5,508 nucleotides of DNA from the NCBI GenBank assembly GCA_003132085.1, contig PKWO01000484.1, positions 237 to 5,744 on the forward strand. The letters run 5' to 3'. Within the stretch, counting starts at the first letter, position 1, and each line of letters opens with the position of its first letter. Origin of the DNA: Oxalobacteraceae bacterium. GTDB lineage: Bacteria > Pseudomonadota > Gammaproteobacteria > Burkholderiales > Burkholderiaceae_D. This document shows positions 1 to 4,852 of this stretch, piece after piece. Position numbers and translations under genes: made by a program. The notes beneath the pieces were generated by a model. That model made no database searches. It had not been told where the DNA came from and saw only the letters and a list, made by a program, of their open reading frames with translations.

Positions 1-302
1 TCAAGGGCGTCATCACCTGGGTCGCGGTGAATGATGGCGTGCCCGCAGAAGTGCGCCTGTACGAGCGCCTCTTCACCGAAGCCCATCCCGACGCCGGTGG
101 CAAGGACTTCATCGAAGGCCTGAACCCCGACAGCCTGAAGACCGTCACCGCGTACGTGGAGCCCTCACTGGCGACAGCAAAAGCCGACGACAAATTTCAG
201 TTCGAGCGCCACGGCTACTTTGTGGCCGACCGCAAGGACCACGCACCGGGCAAGCCGGTGTTCAATCGGGCGGTGGGGTTGAAGGATAGTTGGGGGAAGT
301 AG
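1..302 (+). CDS. glnS: Glutaminyl-tRNA synthetase, C-terminal end (partial, 5' end outside window)
   Basis: This open frame enters from the left edge (first whole codon at 3) and ends at TAG 300-302, giving about 99 C-terminal residues. GlnRS charges tRNA-Gln with glutamine in the cytoplasm. The visible part is the end of the C-terminal anticodon-binding beta-barrel. It contains the family's closing signatures: VPAEVRLYERLF, LNPDSL, the EPSL stretch, FQFERHGYF and the terminal KPVFNRAVGLKDSWGK. These match the usual end of bacterial GlnRS closely, so the C-terminus looks complete. Codon use is GC-rich and recalls Burkholderiales-type beta-proteobacteria, unlike the right half of the window. 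A decayed second copy of this same 3' end lies at 674-785. Whether this is the host's working glnS cannot be judged, because the catalytic part lies outside the window. Confidence 0.95.
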   Translation, partial: KGVITWVAVNDGVPAEVRLYERLFTEAHPDAGGKDFIEGLNPDSLKTVTAYVEPSLATAKADDKFQFERHGYFVADRKDHAPGKPVFNRAVGLKDSWGK

Positions 303-303
303 C

Positions 304-462
304 CGGCACAATCTGTTTGAGATGTACCTGCCACTGGCTGACCGCTGGACCGTTCTGGACAATGCATCTGGCACACTCAAGCCCATCGCTCGCGGCACTG
401 CACGCCGCACCTTTGTGGAGGAATCAGAAAAATGGCTGAATCTAAAACGACTCGCTCAGTGA
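304..462 (+). pseudogene. Zeta-toxin/kinase family protein, C-terminal remnant
   Basis: The frame from about 304 to TGA 460-462 reads RHNLFEMYLPLADRW, then TVLDNASG, a variable stretch with IARG, and ends EKWLNLKRLAQ. The pattern N-x-F-x-x-Y-x-PLAD-x-W followed by a DN motif is, from family knowledge, the usual C-terminal signature of chromosomal zeta-toxin/P-loop kinase family proteins of about 190-260 residues. Only about 50 residues remain. The P-loop and catalytic part are absent, because glnS ends immediately upstream and in another frame. The first internal ATG (322) has no convincing ribosome binding site. I therefore read this as a 5'-truncated relic left by recombination at the glnS end. 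It overlaps the start of the next small ORF by 31 bases, typical of a former operon. The family call rests on a short motif only. Confidence 0.68.
417..423 (+). promoter_or_regulatory. Ribosome binding site of the small ORF at 432
   Basis: GGAGGAA lies about 8-10 bases before ATG 432. It is close to the ideal Shine-Dalgarno sequence and sits inside the zeta-family remnant. Its quality supports the small ORF as a real gene rather than a random open frame. Confidence 0.6.
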
Positions 463-620
463 AGAGCCGCACCGAAAGCCGCCCGGCAACCGCGCAAGAC
501 AAAGTTGCCCAAGCTTTGAAGCAGGCATCCAGTCAGGCCCACAAGCAGCTCGTAGCGCAGGGGCTGAAATTGCCGACCCAAAATTGGACAGGCGCTGCGG
601 TGCGCAATCCTGCGGTCTGA
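432..620 (+). CDS. Small basic hypothetical protein (62 aa) downstream of the zeta-family remnant
   Basis: ATG 432 to TGA 618-620 encodes 62 residues. The N-terminus is rich in Ser, Thr, Lys and Arg and probably disordered. A predicted helix follows (about residues 20-45, DKVAQALKQASSQAHKQLVAQG), and the tail is KLPTQNWTGAAVRNPAV. There is no signal peptide, membrane segment or cysteine. A strong ribosome binding site at 417-423 and the 31-base overlap with the zeta-family remnant suggest it was the second gene of that operon. By position it could be the partner (antitoxin-like) or an accessory protein of the zeta-family kinase, but nothing in the sequence proves this. With the kinase truncated it is now an orphan. 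Its C-terminus may be original or altered, as DNA of different origin begins soon after. I do not recognise a named family. Confidence 0.55.
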   Translation: MAESKTTRSVKSRTESRPATAQDKVAQALKQASSQAHKQLVAQGLKLPTQNWTGAAVRNPAV

Positions 621-650
621 AGGTGAACGAGGCGCAATCGGTGCAGTCGG

Positions 651-680
651 TTGAAGTCGCAGAATGCGACTTCAAGTTTT
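651..680 (+). terminator. Perfect hairpin followed by T-run, probable terminator of the small operon
   Basis: TTGAAGTCGCA (651-661) and its exact reverse complement TGCGACTTCAA (665-675) form an 11-bp stem around a GAA loop. G and TTTT (677-680) follow. The stem is 31 bases after the small ORF's stop, a reasonable place for a Rho-independent terminator. The U-run is short. The right arm also merges into the region aligning with the glnS tail, so the hairpin marks or overlaps the join between the two segments. Confidence 0.55.
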
Positions 681-785
681 CAGTCTGAGCGACAAGGGTA
701 CTTTGTAGCGGACCACAAGGACCACGCGGCGGGCAAGTCGGCATTCAATCGGGCTACTGCGTTGAAGGATGGTTGGGCCAAGTAA
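674..785 (+). pseudogene. Second, decayed copy of the glnS 3' end
   Basis: From 678 to TAA 783-785 the frame reads FQSERQGYFVADHK, then DHAAGKSAFNRATALKDGWAK. This is plainly the GlnRS C-terminus again. Compared with the true end at 216-302, 17 of 87 bases differ, with long unchanged runs such as AAGGACCACGC and TTCAATCGGGC. One extra T in the run at 677-680 (AAGTTTTCAG against AAATTTCAG) shifts the frame, and there is no start or upstream body. It is a remnant, not a gene. The divergence is too large for a recent duplication. It could be an old duplication, or a tail brought from a related species by an element that recognises the glnS end. ATG 769 within it opens the frame of the next gene, but that start is unlikely to be used. 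Confidence 0.85.
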
Positions 786-800
786 CCCTGAATCTAAAAA

Positions 801-804
801 AAGG
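801..804 (+). promoter_or_regulatory. Ribosome binding site favouring the GTG start at 814
   Basis: AAGG, preceded by an A-run (796-802), sits 9 bases before GTG 814. The upstream in-frame ATG 769 has no purine-rich site ahead of it at the right distance and lies within the glnS remnant. This supports GTG 814 as the start of the HEPN-like gene. Confidence 0.45.
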
Positions 805-813
805 TTTCTTCCC

Positions 814-1521
814 GTGAATATCAATGACTATTACCAACAACTAAATACGCGGTCACAAGAAATATTCAACCGTGCTTTGGATGAGCCGAGGCTTCTAAGC
901 AAAGTGCATAGCGCCGCTGCGGAGATTTTTCAGTTAGCAGAGGCCGTTTCGGATCGCGACGAGCAATCCATGCTAAAAGCCGTATGCTCGCAACTTGAAT
1001 CAAGTTGCCTAGCTCTTTCACTTGGACTTTATCGTCCAGCCATAGGAGCTTTGCGATTGGCACTAGAGTTGGGCATCGGATGTATCTATTTTTCAGCGAA
1101 CAAGTTGGAGCATCGAGAATGGCTGCGCAACGGTGACTTGAAATGGTCCATTGTCAATGGCGAAGCGGATGGTGTTCTGTCACAGCGATTCGTAATGGCG
1201 TTCTTCCCTGAACTCGCAGATCAATCTGCCGAGTTTGCGACGCGTGCAGGCGATGTTTACCGGAGCCTTTCAGAATATGTCCATGGCAATAGTGATACTT
1301 GGATGGCAAGCGGCATTGCACTCACCCACAATGACGCCTTGCGAGCTTTTTACGAGAAAAAACTAGACGACGTTGTCGTTGTACTCAAGTTCGCCTTCTG
1401 TTGTCGATACCTGAAGAACCTGTCAAATGACACTAAGGATACGATTCATGCTGCCGCTTCTGAAGTACATCATGTGGCGGCAATTCGCGAATGCTTCGGC
1501 GGCCCAAAGGACATTAAATGA
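814..1521 (+). CDS. HEPN-like helical protein, first gene of a two-gene HEPN/ATPase unit
   Basis: With GTG 814 as start the product is 235 residues. The same frame is open from ATG 769, but those extra 15 residues are read from the glnS remnant. The protein looks wholly alpha-helical, with no signal peptide. Helices at about 30-65 are followed by the segment YRPAIGALRLALELG (73-87), of a kind common in HEPN/DUF5677-like helical bundles. R150-SLSEYV-H157 fits the R-x(4-6)-H catalytic motif of HEPN ribonucleases, in a helix ending YVHGN. HEPN proteins are widespread RNA-cutting effectors in toxin-antitoxin and anti-phage systems, which is family knowledge. Assignment here rests on the motif and the fold-like pattern only. 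Its stop overlaps the ATPase start (ATGA), so the two are probably co-translated and may act together: ATPase as sensor or regulator, HEPN as effector. A non-catalytic HEPN-like scaffold is an alternative. Confidence 0.72.
   Translation: MNINDYYQQLNTRSQEIFNRALDEPRLLSKVHSAAAEIFQLAEAVSDRDEQSMLKAVCSQLESSCLALSLGLYRPAIGALRLALELGIGCIYFSANKLEHREWLRNGDLKWSIVNGEADGVLSQRFVMAFFPELADQSAEFATRAGDVYRSLSEYVHGNSDTWMASGIALTHNDALRAFYEKKLDDVVVVLKFAFCCRYLKNLSNDTKDTIHAAASEVHHVAAIRECFGGPKDIK
1506..1521 (+). promoter_or_regulatory. Coupled translation site: ribosome binding site and ATGA overlap
   Basis: AAAGGA (1506-1511) precedes ATG 1518 by 6 bases. ATG 1518-1520 overlaps the upstream TGA 1519-1521. This is a classic translational-coupling arrangement and shows that the HEPN-like and ATPase genes form one unit. 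Confidence 0.75.
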
Positions 1522-2756
1522 GCAATTTCTATCTTCGCACTGAAAGCATTAAGCCTGAGGAAATTCTTAACCTATGCGTCAAGAGCAAGCAGGATGAGCA
1601 GATTATTCGAGCACTTCGCTCATCAGAGCCGTGCATATTAGAAGGCTCACGTGGGACTGGCAAGTCGTTTCTAATGCGCGTGGCGCAACAGGAGATTGAT
1701 GATGGAGAGGGTCACGGCGTTGCTGTTTTTGTTTCTTTCAACATCAGCTCACTAATTAGCACCAATGACAGGCATCAGTTCTATCACTGGATGCTTGCAA
1801 AGACTTTGCGGGCTTTGCTTGTAAAGCTTAAGAAAAAGGGGTACGTTGTTTCGCCTTTCAGCGCTGGTCTCTTGAGCAATGATGAGTGCAACAACCAGGA
1901 TTCTGTGGAAATGGATCTGGAGCGAATTGTCAAATCATTTGAAGGTTCATATAGAAGTCTGGATCAGGTATTGACGACAAGCCTTCCGGATATTGAGGAC
2001 GTGAAGGAGGCGATTCAGGAAATTTGCGAAGAGAACAAAATTGATCGCATTTACTTCTTTTTCGATGAGGCGGCGCACGTCTTCCGTCCGGAGCAACAGC
2101 GTCAGTTTTTCAGCCTATTCAAAGACCTCCGATCGCCATATGTGACATGCAACGCCGCAATCTACCCCGGTGTGACGTATTTCGGTGACTCATTTGAACC
2201 GATCCACGATTGCATCTATAAAGTGATCGAGCGAGACATCCGCGACCCCGAGTACCTAGGCTACTTCAAAGAGATAGCTCTCAAACAAGCTGACGCAACA
2301 CTTGCCAATGCAATAGAACGCAATGTTGATCTTTTTGCCACTATTGCATTTGCGGGTGGCGGCAATCCGCGAATGATTCTGAAGACGCTTCAAGACTTGG
2401 CCAAATTCAACAGCACAAACGTCGACCAAGTAATTAAGGATTTTTACCGCGGTTCACTGGACAATACAACTGTTGAATACTACAACATCTACGACTGGGG
2501 TCTGCAGTCACTGGACAAACTGGGCTACCCTGTGAACAAATACTGGCAACGTTCCAAATCACATCGTGATGACGGTTCGATTGGCCGCACAGTGTTCGTG
2601 AAAGATCGTCTGGTTGGCTCAACCTCTTGCCGTATCTTGATCGATACAACCGGTTTCAACAACCAAGACTTTTTCCAACAAACAGGCACCATATCAATCA
2701 TAGCTGGCGTAAATCCTGGTACACCTGTGGCACAATTTGGTCAATATCCTTTCTAA
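1518..2756 (+). CDS. ORC/CDC6-like P-loop ATPase fused in frame to the tail of a secreted-family protein (chimeric, ATPase truncated)
   Basis: The 412-residue frame has two unrelated parts. Residues 1-310 form an AAA+/ORC-CDC6-like ATPase. Walker A is GSRGTGKS (43-50, K49). Walker B is IYFFFDEA (178-185, D183 and E184). TCNAAIYPG (210-218) is at a sensor-1-like position, and GGGNPRMIL (280-288, R285) resembles sensor 2. No signal peptide is present, so it should act in the cytoplasm. ATPases of this kind commonly continue for another 100 or more residues (family knowledge from memory). Here, from about residue 311, the sequence becomes DWGLQ, YWQRSK, RDDG, GRTVFVKDR and CRILID. This is the C-terminal domain of the two exported paralogues downstream (48 of 69 residues identical to the 3899-4795 product). 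The switch coincides with a VIKDFY stretch shared by both parents. A cytoplasmic ATPase carrying half of an exported domain is unlikely to be native. It is probably a recombination product with doubtful activity, although the frame is open throughout. Confidence 0.82.
   Translation: MSNFYLRTESIKPEEILNLCVKSKQDEQIIRALRSSEPCILEGSRGTGKSFLMRVAQQEIDDGEGHGVAVFVSFNISSLISTNDRHQFYHWMLAKTLRALLVKLKKKGYVVSPFSAGLLSNDECNNQDSVEMDLERIVKSFEGSYRSLDQVLTTSLPDIEDVKEAIQEICEENKIDRIYFFFDEAAHVFRPEQQRQFFSLFKDLRSPYVTCNAAIYPGVTYFGDSFEPIHDCIYKVIERDIRDPEYLGYFKEIALKQADATLANAIERNVDLFATIAFAGGGNPRMILKTLQDLAKFNSTNVDQVIKDFYRGSLDNTTVEYYNIYDWGLQSLDKLGYPVNKYWQRSKSHRDDGSIGRTVFVKDRLVGSTSCRILIDTTGFNNQDFFQQTGTISIIAGVNPGTPVAQFGQYPF
2430..2750 (+). 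repeat. Array copy 1: 3' fragment of the secreted-protein gene family
   Basis: Bases about 2430-2750 align with 3415-3720 and 4424-4720 (copies 2 and 3). The shared opening encodes VIKDFY. Conserved blocks follow in the same order in all copies: YWQRSK, RDDG, GRTVFVKDR, CRI, NNQD and QTGT or QNGT. The fragment has lost its signal peptide and N-terminal half and now supplies the 3' end of the ATPase frame. Codon use from about 2450 resembles copies 2 and 3 rather than the ATPase. It shows that the array once held at least three members. Confidence 0.85.
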
Positions 2757-2789
2757 GGATCTCTGGCTGATTTTTGTCATTACCAAAAG

Positions 2790-2818
2790 AATCGCCCGGT
2801 TCAAGCCGGGCGATTTTT
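2790..2818 (+). terminator. Strong Rho-independent terminator after array copy 1
   Basis: AATCGCCCGG (2790-2799) pairs perfectly with CCGGGCGATT (2806-2815) around a TTCAAG loop. The transcript would end in a T-run (2814-2818). It lies 34 bases after the stop at 2756. It presumably ended the original copy 1 gene and now ends the HEPN/ATPase transcript. The upstream AAAA (2785-2788) gives it some ability to act on the other strand, but no - strand gene is nearby. Confidence 0.88.
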
Positions 2819-2895
2819 CCAGTCAAATTAAATTCAATTGCGATGGTGGGCAATAACAGCATCCAAATTGTGCCGTCAAAGTAGAAGTGCTTATT

Positions 2896-3723
2896 ATGAA
2901 TAACAAGATACTCGCAACAGCTCTGCTGGCAGGGTTCACCGCAATTGCAAAGGCTGATCCCTTGCCTCCACCGGACATTTATAATCAGGGGCCTGCATCC
3001 CCTTTAGTGTCTTCAACTGATATTAGCGCTGCCGAAAGATCGGCCTATGCCTTACTGGAAGGTGTCATGCAGATGGCAGAAGCACGCATCGCTGCTACCA
3101 ATTGCTCTTTATCCTCAGGCACTTATGAGGTATTATTATTCAGCGATGGTTCCGTCAATGACCCGGATTACAACTTTGTTGTCGTAGATTCGCCCGGTTC
3201 CAGCTTTAAACTCACAGCCACACTTAAGCCTTGGGACTCATTCTGGGGCCAAACCATGATTATCAATCAACAGGGAAGCGGTGGGCTAATGAATGTACCA
3301 CTGTCCAATTACTATGCCCAAGTGGCCTACAATGCCCAAGGGACAGTAATGGAAATGGATAGCAACTTTAATGTTATCGGCAACAGTGGACGATTTAATG
3401 CCCTTAAGGGCAAAGTAATCAAGGATTTTAATCTAGTCACTGACAATTTAACGGGGATACCTTACATAGTCGACTGGGGCGCGCAATCAATCTCCAAATT
3501 AGGTAACCCAGTTCAACAATACTGGCAACGATCGAAAGTAATGCGTGACGATGGTTTTGCGGGACGCACCGTATTTGTAAAAGACCGGACAACCGGCCCA
3601 ACTTCATGCCGAATTCTTATCGATACCCACGACTACAATAACCAGGATTTCTTCTATCAGACGGGCACCCTGGTCATCTCGACGAGCACCCCTGGTAGTC
3701 CGGTCAATCAATTCGATTTCTGA
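2896..3723 (+). CDS. Exported hypothetical protein, array copy 2
   Basis: With ATG 2896 as start (AGAAG at 2883-2887, 8 bases before) the product is 275 residues. GTG 2887 in the same frame would add three residues and lacks a site of its own. A short signal peptide is clear: MNNK, a hydrophobic run ILATALLAGFTAIA, then a cut after AKA before DPLPPP. The mature protein is therefore periplasmic, outer-surface or secreted. The N-terminal half has DISAAERSAYALLEGVMQMAE, a single Cys in NCSL and a DGS turn, then beta-rich sequence. The C-terminal block holds YWQRSK, RDDG, GRTVFVKDR, CRILID and NNQDFF. The only two cysteines of the mature protein fall at matching places in copy 3, so a disulfide is likely. 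I do not recognise the family and see no catalytic motif. It follows the terminator at 2790-2818, so it must have its own promoter, which I could not place. The frame ends TGA 3721-3723. Confidence 0.85.
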   Translation: MNNKILATALLAGFTAIAKADPLPPPDIYNQGPASPLVSSTDISAAERSAYALLEGVMQMAEARIAATNCSLSSGTYEVLLFSDGSVNDPDYNFVVVDSPGSSFKLTATLKPWDSFWGQTMIINQQGSGGLMNVPLSNYYAQVAYNAQGTVMEMDSNFNVIGNSGRFNALKGKVIKDFNLVTDNLTGIPYIVDWGAQSISKLGNPVQQYWQRSKVMRDDGFAGRTVFVKDRTTGPTSCRILIDTHDYNNQDFFYQTGTLVISTSTPGSPVNQFDF

Positions 3724-3821
3724 GTGAATGTTTGCAAAAGTACCATAGGTTTCAAAGGCAAAATAACTTGGAACTAGAAAATGTAGGCTAACTTTTGATG
3801 CAGTAACCTTACTTGGTAAAA

Positions 3822-3851
3822 TTGCCATGTTTGCATTAACTACTGTATTAA
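3822..3851 (+). promoter_or_regulatory. Candidate sigma-70 promoter for array copy 3
   Basis: TTGCCA (3822-3827) and TATTAA (3846-3851) are separated by 18 bases. They match the -35 consensus at 5 of 6 positions and the -10 at 4 of 6. They lie about 50 bases upstream of ATG 3899 in an AT-rich stretch. The 175-base gap between copies 2 and 3 leaves room for independent transcription. In such AT-rich DNA, chance matches are common. Confidence 0.4.
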
Positions 3852-3886
3852 ATTAAACAATAAATCTAAATCTAAACCTATGTACC

Positions 3887-3891
3887 AGGAG
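3887..3891 (+). promoter_or_regulatory. Ribosome binding site of array copy 3
   Basis: AGGAG lies 7 bases before ATG 3899. It is stronger than the site of copy 2 and fixes the start, rather than the in-frame ATG at 3911. Confidence 0.7.
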
Positions 3892-3898
3892 TTTACTA

Positions 3899-4795
3899 AT
3901 GAACAGCAAAATGAATTCTCTGACCTCGGTTATTCTCTTCGGTTTTGCGACATCTGCCGTTAGCGCAGAACCGCCCAACGCCCCGAGTTTCTATGATAAC
4001 GGATCACAGGAAATATCAATAGATTTGAGCGCTGCTGAGATGGCGGCTTATGCTCTCTATGAGAGTGCCATGCAAGTGGCTGAAACCATAATACTTGCAT
4101 CCAGTTGCACTTCGGCAGCAGGTTCCTATGCTTTCAGTATTACTGCTGATGGCAGCATTGAAAACCCAGCATCCAACCAAATCAGTATTGTCTCACCAGG
4201 CGGATTGGAGTCTTTTGTTCTCGGTGCAAAACTACTCGTTTCTGACCCCTCTCGCGGACAACTGCTTAGTGTAGAGCAAGCAGGAAATGGCTCCCTAAAT
4301 GGCAACGAGTTCAATGGATATTTAAGCCAAGTGGCTTTTAACCAGCTGGGTACTATGATGGATTCAACAAGTACGGTTGATGTGAAAGGCGCAAATGGGA
4401 AATTTGATAGTTTTCAGGGAAAAGTGATCAAGGATTTCTACCTCGACCCTAATTCCGGTAATGCCCTACCATACATCTATGACTGGGGCCTGCAGGACAT
4501 CGCCAAGCTAAATTACCCGGCAAACAAATATTGGCAGCGCTCGAAATCCCTGCGCGATGATGGTGTTGCGGGTCGTACCGTGTTCGTGAAAGACCGTCTG
4601 ACCGGTTCCTCAGCCTGCCGCATCGTAATGGATAGTTCAGGTTCGAACAACCAGGATATTTTCCTGCAGAATGGCACGTTAACAATATCTACAGAAAAAC
4701 CGAGCGATCCGGTACCGGCATTTGACGCGTTAGAACAAAATTTATCCATCAATAATCTGCTCGGCAATTTGGGCGGATTGATTAAAATCAAATGA
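3899..4795 (+). CDS. Exported hypothetical protein, array copy 3, with extra C-terminal tail
   Basis: ATG 3899 to TGA 4793-4795 encodes 298 residues. The signal peptide is MNSKMNSLTSVILFGFATSA with a likely cut after VSA before EPPNAP, so it is exported. The layout matches copy 2. DLSAAEMAAYALYESAMQVAE comes first, then a lone Cys in SSCTS, a DGSIENP turn, and beta-rich, Gly/Ser/Asn-rich sequence. VIKDFY follows, then YDWGLQ, YWQRSK, RDDG, GRTVFVKDR, ACRIVMD and NNQD. Over the last 91 shared residues 56 are identical to copy 2, while the N-terminal halves are much less alike. The two cysteines again pair up by position. Copy 3 carries about 25 residues that copy 2 lacks (LEQNLSINNLLGNLGGLIKIK), a mildly hydrophobic Gly/Leu/Asn-rich end. 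Function is unknown. Possible roles include an adhesin-like or surface factor or a secreted effector, none of them shown by a motif. Confidence 0.86.
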   Translation: MNSKMNSLTSVILFGFATSAVSAEPPNAPSFYDNGSQEISIDLSAAEMAAYALYESAMQVAETIILASSCTSAAGSYAFSITADGSIENPASNQISIVSPGGLESFVLGAKLLVSDPSRGQLLSVEQAGNGSLNGNEFNGYLSQVAFNQLGTMMDSTSTVDVKGANGKFDSFQGKVIKDFYLDPNSGNALPYIYDWGLQDIAKLNYPANKYWQRSKSLRDDGVAGRTVFVKDRLTGSSACRIVMDSSGSNNQDIFLQNGTLTISTEKPSDPVPAFDALEQNLSINNLLGNLGGLIKIK

Positions 4796-4829
4796 ATCGA
4801 CTCGTTTTAGCCTGCGCAGCCCGTAAATC

Positions 4830-4852
4830 AGGGCAATCCAAAGGATTGCCCT
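4830..4852. terminator. Hairpin between convergent genes, overlapping the ilvA stop
   Basis: AGGGCAATCC (4830-4839) and GGATTGCCCT (4843-4852) form a perfect 10-bp stem with a three-base loop. The ilvA stop codon (complement of 4851-4853) lies inside the stem. No good T-run follows on the + strand. On the - strand the bases after the stem are GATTTA, a weak one. It probably serves as a shared barrier between copy 3 and ilvA, or protects the ilvA mRNA end. Confidence 0.6.

Noticed and set aside
769..813. ATG 769 as start of the HEPN-like gene
   Set aside because: It lies within the decayed glnS tail, has no ribosome binding site, and its 15 extra residues come from glnS sequence. GTG 814 has a spaced AAGG.
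310..813. An integrase, insertion sequence or tRNA gene in the debris region
   Set aside because: I looked for transposase or integrase motifs, terminal inverted repeats and a cloverleaf and found none. Only the repeated glnS tail suggests integration.
2887..2895. GTG 2887 as start of array copy 2
   Set aside because: It adds only three residues and overlaps the AGAAG that serves ATG 2896. ATG 2896 gives a signal peptide start (MNNK) resembling copy 3 (MNSK).
2868..2897. Promoter-like TTGTGC and TATTAT pair with an 18-base gap
   Set aside because: The -10 element would overlap the start codon at 2896, so it could not drive copy 2.
3861..3878. Short AAATCT direct repeats
   Set aside because: Only about three imperfect units in AT-rich spacer DNA. 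There is no spacer structure as in CRISPR and no evident binding-site symmetry.
4449..4791. Reverse-strand open frames opposite array copy 3
   Set aside because: They lie fully opposite a convincing exported protein gene conserved in copy 2, lack ribosome binding sites and resemble no family. Similar frames opposite glnS, the small ORF and copies 1 and 2 were dismissed for the same reason.
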